Shown here: positions 33,005 to 47,140 of the stretch, piece after piece
Layout: every line of letters starts with the position of its first letter
Position numbering within the stretch: position 1 is the stretch's first letter
Assembly: GCA_963662155.1 (NCBI GenBank)
Contig: OY759263.1
Location: forward strand, 4,550,041-4,614,040
Source of the DNA: Lamellibrachia columna
Taxonomy: Eukaryota; Annelida; Polychaeta; Sabellida; Siboglinidae
DNA: 64,000 bases
Direction of reading: 5' to 3'
Notes under the pieces: model-generated
What the model saw: only the letters and a program-made list of their open reading frames with translations
What the model was told of the DNA's origin: nothing
Databases searched by the model: none
Translations under genes and position numbers: made by a program

Positions 33005-33850
33005 GTTCAGATATGTTCTTTTAAAAGCATGCTTGTGATATGTACATGGCTCCTTTTTGTGTGAGATCGAGTGCTTCGATTAGAGACACTTGAGACTGGC
33101 TGACACATCTCACACATGTATTGTGGGGTGAGTCTTTTACTGACTTGTAAACCAGTTGTGTTTGTCTGTACTTTACACACTGGTAATGGCAGCCAATGTA
33201 GCTGCTTCATGAGTGGGGCACTTTCTGCTCTATATTCAGAGTATGTAATGATTCTGGCAGCACGTTTCTGTAGTTTGAGGATACGCTCTGGTGACGGTAC
33301 TTTGCCCCAGAATGTGCTGCAGTAATCCGTGTGTGGTAGAATTTATTCGGCAGAGAAGTGCGAGGTAGCCAGCAATCGTGAGGTGAATATTTTGAACGTG
33401 TGCTTCCATGTGAGGAAATGGTCTATTTTGAAGCAGGTATGAATAGAACCGTCGCATCACCTGCTCTGAACATCCGTAGATGGTCAATTTCTCAAGTAAG
33501 ACAGTGTAGTTCACAAGATCGAATGCTTTTCGCAGGTCCAGCAGCACCACGCCATTCAAGAGGCTTTTGTCAATACCTTGTTTCATATGAATGGTTGGCA
33601 AGAAAACCTGACAGGGTGCCACGAAGCAAGTGGTGTGCCATAAGGTAGGCGTACAGACTATCAAATACGTGTCTCTCTAAGATCTTGCTGAGAGCACACA
33701 AGACTGAAATTGTTTGGTAGTTCCCTTTGTTGTCGGTAGGCCCTTTCTTGTGAATTTGGGTGACCTTTGCAAGTTTTTTATAAGTTCGCTTAGATCCAGC
33801 GTTCGGTGATTCACAAAATATGAGTGTAAATATATTTTGCCTCAATGTCC
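33005..33850 (-). mobile_element. Non-LTR RT fragment, rearranged
   Basis: Frames show QIHKKGPTDNKGNYQTISVL, then VVLLDLRKAFDLVNYTVLLEK, then a C-terminal KQLHWLPLPVCKV. The catalytic Asp-Asp segment is absent, so it carries an internal deletion. Confidence 0.8.
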
Positions 33851-34429
33851 TCCAATACGCCTTCTAAACAAATATGAAGTTTGAAAGTAATTATAGATCT
33901 TCATCCAAACTGAAACCTCGTTAGGAAAAATAGTGCACTTTTTGGTGTTGTTTATTGAGTAGAGAATGTCGGACTTTTTCTGAAGTTGGGAAGAAATTAT
34001 TTCTAAATGGGTTCCATATGCGGATCCAGACCCTGAAAAATGGGGGGTGCCTATATGTGGTCCGCTTTCACGGCGAACGAATATAGCTGGTTCGAACATC
34101 GTAGCGCACCCGGTCGTTACCATGGAAACATTGTCGCTTTTCCGGGAACTCAAGGGGATTTCCAAAAGGACTGCGTTTTTAAAGGATGGATTGGTGAAAT
34201 ATGACATTAATACCGGGTGATTTTTTTGTGGTGCTGACGTTTAGTTCAGTATGTCTTAGCATATTTTGAAGAAAAAAGTGAAAATATCAACTGATACGCT
34301 AGCCGCCCCAACCACCTCTGTTTACACGAAATTATAAACATTATTAATTACGTTCATCTTAACAAAGGCAACATATCTTGCACACACATTTATGTACATA
34401 AGTTTGTAATGGAGAACTCTATAGTAACT

Positions 34430-34900
34430 GATTTCAGACCCGTTGCAAAAACTTGCATTGGTAAGGCCCACCCGGTCCCATCACGACTGGGGTGTTCAGT
34501 GACGTTAGTTGTCAAATGCGAATCAAGTTCATTTAATGTGTAGTGTGATGTGCGCAGTCTGTTTAATAAAAAATGCCTACCAAAATAGTGGATATCCAAA
34601 TGGTAAACACTGTGCGAGTCAATGCCGATCATGGGCGTGACTTCCACCATCGGGCCGATCACATGACAAAGTTACGAACTTTCACCCAGGGTAAAATTTT
34701 GATTTTTCAGCATTTTGATTTTCACTTCACTAAATGATTGAACAAACATTAAGCAATGTAATAGTTTGTCTGATGATTTCACAAAAACTACATACAAAAG
34801 TTGCATAAACAAGCCAGCATATTACAGTGGATACTAGGTAGGTTTGCTTTTTCGCTAAATTAATTTGAAATCAGACTAAAAATATCGAATTGAGGAGGAA
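34430..34900 (-). repeat. Interspersed repeat, copy B (inverted partner at 20446-20912)
   Basis: Reverse-complement copy of the repeat upstream of the SLC18B1-like gene, with moderate divergence. Confidence 0.7.
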
Positions 34901-35030
34901 CCTTTAAAAGTGCCATTTTTAAGAATTCACTTCTACACAGACTTATGAACAAAATAGTGTGCATACATAAAATGTGTCATAAGAAATGTGCATCTACAGG
35001 AAGCACAGTTGCGTGTGCCCATTGTCAAGC

Positions 35031-38000
35031 CTACGTGTTGTTGTTAGCATCTAGTGTGTGGCGAGGGAAGGTCAGCGCTGCCCCAATGACACAATGGACA
35101 TGCTCCGGGTAAGGTGGCAACTCCTCAAATTCAAATGTCAACACATTGTAGCGGCAGCACCGATTGTCTTTGTCGTTCTGCATGTAGCTAATGAAATAGA
35201 CCCACGGCGACATAACAGCTGGACGCGCAACGCCCGATAATTCCACAGTTGGTGCTGCCACCTGGGTCCATTCATCTGCACGTGGGCAGTACGACTCAAT
35301 GGCGAGGTTAATCCTATCAATCACATATATCTGACTGTTGATGGTCATCATTGTGTGTCCAGCATGTGGCGAAAGCATCGGTGACTTCTCTTCCCATCGG
35401 TCAGTACTGGTCACATAACACCACATTGTGGCCGCTGTTTTATCGTCTGTCCGCCCGCCTGACACATAAATCTTCCCGTCGTGTTCACTGGCCGATGAGG
35501 CCTTGTATTTGAGTGGCATCGAGGCTATCGACCGCCACTCATTGCTGTCGATCATGTACGTCTCGCAGCAGTCAGTGGGAGGATGATTCAATGAGGGTCC
35601 ATGGGACGTGCCACCTCCAAAAGCATATAAACGCCCAGAGTAGGGAACTAGCGGGAACGACTGCCGCCGAACTTTCATGTGCGCCAACTGAGTCCACACT
35701 CCAGTACGCGGGTCAAAGCGTTGACAGGTTGCTTGGGCATGCGCAGGTTTCCCCATACCTCCACACACATACAGAAAGTTGTCAACAACAGCGACGGCCG
35801 CGAAGAGGAAGCTCGACTCAGTGTCAGGAAGTTGCTGCCAGCTATTGTTGCGTAGTGCATACATTTTATTTGAGTTGAACTTGTAACCAACGTTGACGCC
35901 GCGGCGGCCACCAAATGCAACCATGCATGGCGTATTGCGCACATGCGTCCGACAAGTCTGCATAAGTGGGTGACGTGATGGCAACACGTGGTAATGCAAC
36001 GCCTCGTCAAGGTAGGCACGACACTGCGGGTCAGAGGTCATGACCCTTGACTGCGACACATGATCAACAAGCTCCTCTGGACGCATGAGAGTGAAGCGCA
36101 CGTGCTCAAGCAGACTCGGAGCACACTGTCTGCGGTCTACCCAGCTGGCTTCAATCCAGCGCTCCACATTGTTAAACAGTGCAAGTTCTGAAGGGCACAC
36201 AATGTCGTTGCTCTCCAGTAGATGGCACAAGTGTTCACTGTGCAACTTAAGAAACTGGTCTGGTGTATCAGTGACACGGTCAAAATTCATTAGAATAAAT
36301 TTGAATGCTGCGTCCGTGACGGACTCGAGACTGAACATATCGGCGATGTTGAGAATATCGACTGATGTCTTCACGGCGATCTCACTAACTAAAAATCTGG
36401 AGCATAGCTCAACAGCTGTGTGCATCTGTAAGTGACATGCACCCGCCAACACGTCTATGACATCGTCCAAGTTCAGTTGTATCTGACCTGGACAAACAAA
36501 GACACAATATCAAACACTGATCTGACAACATCTTTAGGACTGACCTGCATAAATAAAGACAAATCATCATAAAACACTGAAGCAACAGCAAGATTGAACA
36601 ATATTTGCCATCCAAGCCATAGGCCCAGTTGACAAATGGAGAAGGAAGTCATTGGCTTATCGAGAGTCCAACAATGTTCATCTACGTGTAACCCGCCCTC
36701 CTGAGACAGCACCTAACAGACGTGTAAAAACAATGACATGTCATAAAACAAACACTGACACAACACATAACTGACCTGCATAAATAATGACGTCATGAAA
36801 CATTGACACATCTAACTGACATGCACAACAAATAACATTTATCAAACATTGACACATCTAACTGACATCCACAACAAATAACATTTATCAAACATTGACA
36901 CATCCAACTGACATGCACAACAAATAACATTTCACCAAACATTGACACATCTAACTGACATGCACAACAAATAACATTTATCAAACATTGACACATCCAA
37001 CTGACATGCACAACAAATAACATTTCACCAAACATTGACACATCTAACTGACATGCACAACAAATAACATTTATCAAACATTGACACATCTAACTGACAT
37101 GCACAACAAATAACATTTATCAAACATTGACACATCTAACTGACATGCACAACAAATAACATTTATCAAACATTGACACATCTAACTGACATGCACAACA
37201 AATAACATTTATCAAACATTGACACATCTAACTGACATGCACAACAAATAACATTTCACCAAACATTGACACATCTAACTGACATGCACAACAAATAACA
37301 TTTATCAAACATTGACACATCTAACTGACATGCACAACAAATAACATTTATCAAACATTGACACATCCAACTGACATGCACAACAAATAACATTTATCAA
37401 ACATTGACACGTCTAACTGACATGCACAACAAATAACATTTATCAAACATTGACACATCCAACTGACATGCACAACAAATAACATTTATCAAACATTGAC
37501 ACATCTAACTGACATGCACAACAAATAACATTTATCAAACATTGACACATCTAACTGACATGCACAACAAATAACATTTATCAAACATTGACACATCTAA
37601 CTGACATGCACAACAAATAACATTTCACCAAACATTGACACATCTAACTGACATGCACAACAAATAACATTTATCAAACATTGACACATCTAACTGACAT
37701 CCACAACAAATAACATTTATCAAACATTGACACATCCAACTGACATGCACAACAAATAACATTTATCAAACATTGACACATCTAACTGACATGCACAACA
37801 AATAACATTTCACCAAACATTGACACATCTAACTGACATGCACAACAAATAACATTTCACCAAACATTGACACATCTAACTGACATCCACAACAAATAAC
37901 ATTTATCAAACATTGACACATCCAACTGACATGCACAACAAATAACATTTATCAAACATTGACACATCTAACTGACATGCACAACAAATAACATTTATCA

Positions 38001-41000
38001 AACATTGACACATCTAACTGACATGCACAACAAATAACATTTATCAAACATTGACACATCTAACTGACATGCACAACAAATAACATTTCACCAAACATTG
38101 ACACATCTAACTGACATGCACAACAAATAACATTTATCAAACATTGACACATCTAACTGACATGCATAACAAATAACATTTATCAAACATTGACACATCT
38201 AACTGACATGCACAACAAATAACATTTATCAAACATTGACACATCTAACTGACATGCACAACAAATAACATTTCACCAAACATTGACACATCTAACTGAC
38301 ATGCAAAACAAATAACATTTATCAAACATTGACACATCTAACTGACATGCACAACAAATAACATTTATCAAACATCGACACATCTAACTGACATCCACAA
38401 CAAATAACATTTATCAAACATTGACACATCTAACTGACATGCACAACAAATAACATTTATCAAACATCGACACATCTAACTGACATCCACAACAAATAAC
38501 ATTTATCAAACATTGACACATCTAACTGACATGCACAACAAATAACATTTATCAAACATTGACACATCTAACTGACATGCACAACAAATAACATTTATCA
38601 AACATTGACACATCTAACTGACATGCACAACAAATAACATTTATCAAACATCGACACATCTAACTGACATCCACAACAAATAACATTTATCAAACATTGA
38701 CACATCTAACTGACATGCACAACAAATAACATTTATCAAACATCGACACATCTAACTGACATCCACAACAAATAACATTTATCAAACATTGACACATCTA
38801 ACTGACATGCACAACAAATAACATTTCACCAAACATTGACACATCTAACTGACATGCACAACAAATAACATTTATCAAACATTGACACATCTAACTGACA
38901 TGCACAACAAATAACATTTATCAAACATTGACACATCTAACTGACATGCACAACAAATAACATTTATCAAACATCGACACATCTAACTGACATCCACAAC
39001 AAATAACATTTATCAAACATTGACACATCTAACTGACATGCACAACAAATAACATTTATCAAACATCGACACATCTAACTGACATCCACAACAAATAACA
39101 TTTATCAAACATTGACACATCTAACTGACATGCACAACAAATAACATTTATCAAACATCGACACATCTAACTGACATGCACAACAAATAACATTTATCAA
39201 ACATTGACACATCTAACTGACATGCACAACAAATAACATTTATCAAACATTGACACATCTAACTGACATCCACAACAAATAACATTTATCAAACATTGAC
39301 ACATCTAACTGACATGCACAACAAATAACATTTATCAAACATCGACACATCTAACTGACATCCACAACAAATAACATTTATCAAACATCGACACATCTAA
39401 CTGACATGCACAACAAATAACATTTATCAAACATTGACACATCTAACTGACATCCACAACAAATAACATTTATCAAACATTGACACATCTAACTGACATG
39501 CACAACAAATAACATTTATCAAACATCGACACATCTAACTGACATCCACAACAAATAACATTTATCAAACATTGACACATCTAACTGACATGCACAACAA
39601 ATAACATTTATCAAACATTGACACATCTAACTGACATGCACAACAAATAACATTTATCAAACATCGACACATCTAACTGACATCCACAACAAATAACATT
39701 TATCAAACATTGACACATCTAACTGACATGCACAACAAATAACATTTCACCAAACATTGACACATCTAACTGACATGCACAACAAATAACATTTATCAAA
39801 CATTGACACATCTAACTGACATGCACAACAAATAACATTTCACCAAACATTGACACATCTAACTGACATGCACAACAAATAACATTTATCAAACATTGAC
39901 ACATCTAACTGACATGCACAACAAATAACATTTCACCAAACATTGACACATCTAACTGACATGCACAACAAATAACATTTATCAAACATTGACACATCTA
40001 ACTGACATGCACAACAAATAACATTTATCAAACATTGACACATCTAACTGACATCCACAACAAATAACATTTCACCAAACATTGACACATCTAACTGACA
40101 TGCACAACAAATAACATTTATCAAACATTGACACATCTAACTGACATGCACAACAAATAACATTTCACCAAACATTGACACATCTAACTGACATGCACAA
40201 CAAATAACATTTATCAAACATTGACACATCTAACTGACATGCACAACAAATAACATTTATCAAACATCGACACATCTAACTGACATCCACAACAAATAAC
40301 ATTTATCAAACATTGACACATCTAACTGACATGCACAACAAATAACATTTATCAAACATCGACACATCTAACTGACATGCACAACAAATAACATTTATCA
40401 AACATTGACACATCTAACTGACATGCACAACAAATAACATTTATCAAACATCGACACATCTAACTGACATCCACAACAAATAACATTTATCAAACATTGA
40501 CACATCTAACTGACATGCACAACAAATAACATTTATCAAACATCGACACATCTAACTGACATCCACAACAAATAACATTTATCAAACATTGACACATCTA
40601 ACTGACATGCACAACAAATAACATTTATCAAACATTGACACATCTAACTGACATGCACAACAAATAACATTTATCAAACATTGACACATCTAACTGACAT
40701 GCACAACAAATAACATTTCACCAAACATTGATACAACAGCATCTAAAGGAGTGTATGAAATTAGCAAAAAATTAACTGGGCCAGATTTTGTTGTTAACTG
40801 GCCCAGTTCGATTTTGAACCGATCCAGGTGAGTTTGAACTGGTTCAGGTGAGTTTGAACTGGTTCAGGTGAGTTTGAACTGGCCCCACAAAATGTATAAA
40901 ATATAAATATACGTAATAACGCAAAGCGACAAAGTTTTTTTGCGTAAAACTAAAACAGACTCTGCTTTTAAAATAAATAATTAAATAAATATAAACCAAA

Positions 41001-44000
41001 CCAAATATTGTCGTTCATTTCTTATAACTATCAGGCCAATAAAATAAAGTAATGAATAAACAATTTAATGCTAATTTTATTTGCGAAACAGTTACAATCA
41101 TTGAAAGTAACATTATGTTTGATGACGTTTCGCACACACTGCCACGTTATCGATTCACTCCAAATTGAAGCCTCCAAAGTTAATTTCCACAACCAAATAT
41201 CACATTAATCAATACGTCTTGGCAGATTATATCATCACTCGGATTGTCTGCATCCTTAGTATGACTAGTATGAAGTAAATTGGCATATCCTTCAAAAATG
41301 TTCTTGCCATCTATGCTTTGGTGTTTCCCTTGCATGTGCAGACTTCGCCTTTGCAGCGATCTGTCGCTGGTAAGGAAGAAGAATTTTGCGACAACTGTAT
41401 TTTATATTGAATTAGCACAGATTAAAAAGTACTGTAATGTGCATCACAAATACAGTCCAACCCAGCCGTAGCCGCCGTGACAAATTGGTGGGAAGCTTTT
41501 GTGAATCGGCGACCGCCGATAAAAAGGCCTTAATTTCAAACACTGTCTAAAGACCTGTTTACATAAGCGGTTTTTGCCCGCATTTGCTAGGCAACACACG
41601 CGAAATTGATCTTGACTCGCGCCATTCCCGATTTAAGTTTTGATGATAGGTCACAAGTACATGTGCTGTCGGTTGGTAATCGATTACCACTTCAAAATCG
41701 CAATCTGAGAGATGAGTCCGAGGAAGCCAGGAATGGCGTTACTGCCATACACAACGCCTGCTCTGTGCCTGTCACGCGCACACCGGAAGCAGCCAATAGT
41801 ACTTAGAAGTTTCTTTTCGGCCACACTTCGAGCAGGCTTTACATTAAGCAAAGAGGATTAAAGGGAATAAAAACAACGATTGCTTGAAATCATATTATAT
41901 TACATCTAGCAGTAAATTTCCATTTACACAACACCGAAAATTTCAATTCAATTAATTAATAATGCCATCCTGCCAGCCTGGCTGGATTATGCATATTTTC
42001 CCCGCAATAATTGGCAAGCTTCGATGTGACATCACTTGTGACATGGAAGCCCAGCGAGACTGGGACTTTCCTTTCATTCACCTATGTTGACAGCGATAGC
42101 GGTTGTTTCGAAGTGAGTGTCAGAATGGTTTCTTGTGTTAGGTTGTAATGCAAACAGTTGTAAGAACAGAGTAACATATAGTTCGTATAAGTTCCCCATG
42201 CAGCCAACTTTCCTAAAGAAATGGCACTTCAAGCCAACAAACACAAACGATCGTGACCCACGGTTTCGACCGTAACCCAGAGAAGATGGCAACCATGGGT
42301 TATCCTGGTGCTAAAATATCTTTGACAGAAGATGATGTGCCAATATTATTCCCAGTAGTGGAAGCTATGTTCATGTTATCAATCCATAGAACCCAAATGC
42401 AATCAGCGATACAGGCAACAGCGCCAAACATGTCACTCAGTTCGAAGGAACAAACAGACTGTCACTGTCAGCACGGTTTTTTTACTTTCTGACATAACCT
42501 TGAAAACGACCACCAAACCTCTAATATATCTACCATATATATATATACACACATCACAATGTAAAAAAACTCTTCCATATAAAGATAAAAATTTACAACT
42601 CGCCACTTGGAGATAGCAAGTTTTTGTGTGGAAGTAAAAGTAATTTTTAACCATGTGACATGTGTACATGTACTTTACACGTCAGGCCAGAAAGTGAAAG
42701 ATCGAAGTCGAAGGCTACTGGAGTCACTAAATGCTGAATTCGAAGATGATTCTGCGGTATCACTTGTCACTAGTGACGCAAGTGAAACTATACTGAAGCA
42801 GTGCATAGAAATCACTGAACATAAACGAATGTCACCAGTGACATCATAAAACCATGTGATGGACCATCTCATTAACTTAAAATTTTACACGTGCTTTGCG
42901 AGTAAGACACATTAAATAAAATACAGTATTAAACTTTGTGTACACCCAAAAAAAAGCATTTTAGCTAGTGCCTTGTTATTATTCCATTAAAGGAAATAAG
43001 TGGGATATTTTACTTCCCCTGGCATAGACACCACATAGAAGGGATCTACAATTATTAGTGTCCCTTCTGAAAGTTGTAAGCAAAGTGGGGTGATTGAAAT
43101 TGCTGTTTCAAAACAGCAGCAGGTCGGATTCAAACCCCGGTCCCGCTGACTGAATGTCCGGCACTCTACCACACATCCACTGTGTGCCACTGCCTACACT
43201 GAACATTGTATCTATCCTCCTTGGTATTAATGAGCAGCGTAACACTGAATATATTAGTATAAGCCAACCACCTGTGTAGGCAAAGTCGAGCAGTGACTTG
43301 ACCGCGCTGGCCGACACCCCCTTCAGGTCGACGTGGTCCTGATGTGCCTCCAGCATGTCACCGGTCAACATGGCATGGAAGTAATCACTGACAGACGCCA
43401 GCACATTCCTGTGTGTGTGGAAGCTCTGGCCATCTGCTAGTACTGTATAGTCGGTCAGCTGCTGAGTCCGGTACAGCTCCTGTGAACATATTTATGGGTA
43501 CAGAAATGTAATCATTGCAACAATGGCTGGATCCAGATGGTCATGCCCTCATCAGAATGGTCTGCATGGGACATATGACTGAGTTTGCTAATTACCACAC
43601 CCTAAATGAGGCATCAGTCAAAGACTCGGAGAGTATGGCTAGAATAACACAAGCCACGACTCTGGATTAAATGCAAATTTTCAAGAGACCAACAGATTTT
43701 ACTTTCCATGTAATTTGTAGGCATTTTTGCACACAGATTACATACACACATAAAATGAGAATCAATGCTCCATTTCATTTCTGGATTTTGTGGCAAATCA
43801 ATGCTTGGTAACTAGATTTGTCATGTCATCAGTTACATCACATAGTTACATCACACAATTTAATTGTGACTAAAGCTCCACACTGAATGCTATTTTGCTA
43901 ACAACTGTGACTGATTGAAAACAAACCATCAACACTTGCAGCATGTTGTTGCTGTGATTCGCTGCTTCCAGGGTCTGATGGGAAGGCGGGGTACCCTCAG

Positions 44001-44028
44001 GTGTGTACAGCCTCTTAGCTTCGGCCAT
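35031..44028 (-). CDS. BTB-BACK-Kelch (KLHL) protein, 3 coding exons
   Basis: Coding exons, in order: 44028-43927, 43479-43272, 36487-35031. Donors and acceptors are GT/AG, phases agree, and the total is 1767 nt (588 residues). The N-terminus MAEAKRLYTPEG leads into a BTB domain (LTDYTVLADGQSFHTHRNVL, FHAMLTGDMLEAHQDHVDLKG, LLDFAYTG), a BACK domain with HVRFTLMRPEELVDHV, and about six Kelch blades (VDNFLYVCGGMG, SGRLYAFGGG, DGKIYVSGGR). KLHL proteins recruit substrates to Cullin-3 ubiquitin ligases. It looks closest to the KLHL9/13/26 group, but orthology is not certain. The second intron (36488-43271) holds the 46-bp minisatellite. TAG stop at 35031-35033. Confidence 0.88.
36796..40728. repeat. 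46/47-bp minisatellite, ~85 copies, KLHL intron 2
   Basis: Regular units built on ACATTTATCAAACATTGACA + CATCTAACTGACATGCAC. Two main variants: a 46-bp form with TTATCA and a 47-bp form with TTCACCA, plus GCAC/CCAC and ATTG/ATCG single-base types that alternate in blocks. Degenerate units continue to the exon 3 acceptor at 36488. Confidence 0.97.
40729..43271. other. KLHL intron 2, non-satellite part
   Basis: Contains GGTTCAGGTGAGTTTGAACT short repeats at 40815-40875, a degraded THAP-like zinc-finger stretch near 42123-42280, a 54-codon plus-strand open stretch at about 42684-42849, and a SINE at about 43000-43205. Otherwise AT-rich and uninformative. Confidence 0.45.
43000..43205 (-). mobile_element. 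tRNA-derived SINE
   Basis: Minus strand carries an A-box-like TGGTAGAGTGCCGG (43158-43171) and a B-box GGTTTGAATCC (43126-43136), spaced as in tRNA promoters, followed by a non-tRNA body. The tRNA fold itself is not intact. Confidence 0.6.
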
Positions 44029-44749
44029 GCCTCGTCCTCACCGCCAACTAAGTGAACAGAAAACATGCATTACCCCAATACAACACCTGAGAATCATTAA
44101 CCCAACACCAGACTATGTTGCAAATACAGGGAAACACTCATCCAGTCATAATCCAGTTTTCCGCATGTTTGTTTATGTATACACTTTAGAAATTCTAATC
44201 AAATAATACAAAATGTCCAATAAATTATAATGGTTGCAAAATAAAACTAAAAAGCAGTCAAACACGAGGACTACTATGCGATCATAAAGTTCGAAAATGG
44301 CATCTGGAAATGTTGTCTTTGACACCCCTGGAAAATCTAACTAAAGTTCTCATTTGAAATAGACTTGCATGGGAAATATTTGTAAGCAGAAAAGTATAAA
44401 AATATTTTCAAAGACATCTCCCATTTTGCAAGCTTGTCCATATCCACTAAATATTTTCTGGGACACCTTAAACAGCACGTGTAGGAGTCCCAGTTACATA
44501 CTGTTACTTTTACTACGTTAACTAACTAATATTAAATTATAAATGATAATATATATCAATCTACATGAACGTCAAGTTTAAGTCATTGGTATTGCTACAA
44601 ATAAATATTTTTAGTATAAACACTAATTAAAACTAACTAACACTAACCAAACACAAAACTTACTTGCATTAACTACCATTGACTAATATTAACTAACACA
44701 AAACTGCATCAACATAACACTTAAACATTTTGCACTAGAGTATATGACA
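44029..44749. other. KLHL 5' flank
   Basis: Upstream of the KLHL ATG. AT-rich with ACTAAC-type simple sequence near 44520-44700. No TATA box or gene recognised. Confidence 0.4.
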
Positions 44750-45560
44750 TAAAGTCTAAACAGTAGACAGATTTCCAGCAACTACAGTCGTATCTCCTGT
44801 CCAAACGGCAGTCGTATCTTAACATCCTGTCCAAATGGCAGGATAATTGGCAGATGAGATTTAATATTTCAAAATGCTTTTTATTATGTCTGTCACATGA
44901 TAGATCAACCAAACAATTCAAATACATGTTAGGAAACTCAACATCACAAGAAACAACACAGCACTCATACTGAGGTGCAGAAACCACACACAGCCTCCAG
45001 TGGGGGAGTCAGGTCAACAGTATCACGACCAAAGCAAAATGGGAACTGGGATTTATTAGACGTAACCTTTATTCATGTCCCCAAGACCTCAAATCAGCAG
45101 CCTACCAAACACTTCGTCCACACCTTGAATACTCACCGACAGTCTGGGACCCCTACACATAGGAATATAAAGATCATATCGCGACTGTCCAAAGAAGATC
45201 AGCCCGCTTTGTATGATTACAAGTGAACCAGCAGTGCAACATCAATGCTGAAGTCCCTCCAATGGGACACCTTAGGAAACAGGAGGAAGGTGGCCAGACT
45301 CTCCATGTTCCATAAAATCCACCCCTGCCAGACTGCCATTCCCGCAGAAGTCTTACACCCAGTTAAGCACACCACTCCAGAAATCTACACAATCTAGCAT
45401 ACCAACCAGCCTCATTTAACAAAGACTGTCATAAGTACTCTTTCTTCCCACAAACGATACGCGACTGGAATAAACTACCATTAAGCACTGCTAACATATC
45501 AAATAACAACAACTTCAAACAAGAAGTGTTTAAACATCTATACACCCAGAAAGATCAAGT
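44750..45560 (+). mobile_element. Non-LTR RT C-terminal fragment
   Basis: With stops and frameshifts the plus strand reads LGFIRRNLYSCPQDLKSAAY, RPHLEYSPTVWDPY, VQRRSARFV and MLKSLQWDTLGNRRKVARL, the thumb/tail block of a non-LTR reverse transcriptase. Confidence 0.8.
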
Positions 45561-45659
45561 TCAGTGCTATTAGCTGCGTTAAAACTGCGCGCCCAATTCC
45601 TTCTCGGTAGACTCTAAACAAGCGTTGAGAATATTTCTTCAGATTCAGAATCTAACTAA

Positions 45660-46373
45660 ATCTAAATTCTGTGATGGCGCCATGCAAACAGCAGCTTAAG
45701 GCCATCAGGCACTTAGTATGCGAGAGTTGTAGCAACTGGGTGGACTTCGTCAACTCCGGTTGTGAGAAGTCCTGGGTTGAGGTTCAGGCGGATAGTTTTG
45801 AGTGTAGGGGATGTGCGAAGATGACGGGGGTAGAGGTAGAGATGGAACGGCTGAAGCAGTTTGTTTTGGCAATGGTGGGAACACTGGCAAGGGAAGAAGT
45901 GGGTTGTGCCAGTGGTTCCAGTGGGGGGACAGTGGATAATAAAGAGGGGGAGGCGATGAGAGAGATGCTATGGAGAGCTCACCTCGGCCTGGGAGGAGGT
46001 AAGGTGACAGGGCAGAAAGAGACAGGACATCAGGAGATGGGAGGGAAGGCGATGGGAGTGAAGGAGACGGGAAGGAAGGCAATGAAGGCATCAGGAGTGA
46101 AGGCGACAGGAGCGCAAGATAGCCAGGAGATGGGAGGGAAAGAATACGATGGAAGGGATCCGACGCAAGAGCTACTCTGAGGTAGTGATAGAGAGGGTGA
46201 GGAGGAGAGCGAGGATGTTTGTGGGGGACTCAATAGTGGAAAAAAATCATGGGTCCTGGCAAGGGAGGATCTATTCTTTTACATGTAGGGACTAATGATG
46301 CAGATAGGGAGGGTACAACTGCCATAGTTAAGAACTACAGACAGTTAGTCAGAACACTCAAGTAGACATGGGT
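45660..46373 (+). mobile_element. CR1/L2-like LINE ORF1 fragment (zinc finger + SGNH esterase)
   Basis: A 169-codon frame from 45671 has Cys pairs (CESCSNWVDF ... CRGCAKM) like the PHD-type finger of CR1/L2 ORF1. A frameshifted continuation has VGDSIV and LLHVGTNDADREG, SGNH-esterase blocks. It is cut at 46374 by a hAT-like MITE. Confidence 0.7.
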
Positions 46374-47140
46374 CAGGGTTGAAAAAATCATGATTTTTTT
46401 AATAAAAAAATCAGATTTTTTAAAATTTAAATCGGATATTTTTTTTTTAAATATGGTATATAGACATTTATATACCTGGGTAGATATTTAAATTTGTAAA
46501 CTCTTTCAAATGTGTTCTATTCAAATCGATTTGGGTTCTTGTCTTAACAGAGGGTACATGATTTTTTCTTATATAAAGACATTAGACAATGTTCCACAAG
46601 GCCTGTAGTAGCATAATCTGTCTTGGAAAGGAAAGCATGCTGTGTGTCTGTGGCTGTAGCAGTGCTAATTGTTGTTTGCTGAGAGGGTGGATTAGCACCT
46701 GTCCAGGGCTCTGTGTACTCTAAGGGTCTCTAACCAGAATACAAACTGGTACAGTATTAAACAACTGAGTCAACATACTGAATTGGTAACAACCAGCACA
46801 AGCTCTCAGTGGAACTCAGGGCTTCTGAGTTGAAAAGATACATCCTCTGGAAGACAAGTTTGTGTGGCTTCACTGCATCCAGAAAGGGAATAGCTCAAAC
46901 ATACACAATGTTATAAAATATTTGACTATCAGGCTATCTGGTGACAATACATCTACACAAGTGTGTGCACTTTGTGTTTTGCATTAAAAAACATACAAAA
47001 CTTTGTTGATCTTGATGCTTGTAAACAATTATTTGTGTTAAATTCATATAAATCATCGATTAAAAAAACGGAAGTCAAAAAATCATAAATCAATGATTTT
47101 TTGGAGTGATTTAAATCATGATTTAAATCAAACAACCCTG
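46374..47140. mobile_element. hAT-like MITE with exact 8-bp TSD
   Basis: Ends CAGGGTTG ... CAACCCTG. The 8-bp ACATGGGT occurs immediately on both sides (46366-46373 and 47141-47148). Subterminal ATCATGATTT/AAATCATGAT palindromic words. No ORF. 767 bp. Confidence 0.85.

Larger units (their letters stand above)
31434..34429. other. Intergenic DNA with LINE debris
   Basis: AT-rich between the two host genes. It holds an ATA/TAA-rich tract near 31488 and the two LINE fragments listed separately. 31800-33000 shows no gene or clear repeat. Confidence 0.5.

Noticed and set aside
36796..40728. CRISPR-like regular array
   Set aside because: Units abut with no unique spacers, the region is inside an animal-gene intron, and no cas gene is present. 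It is a minisatellite.
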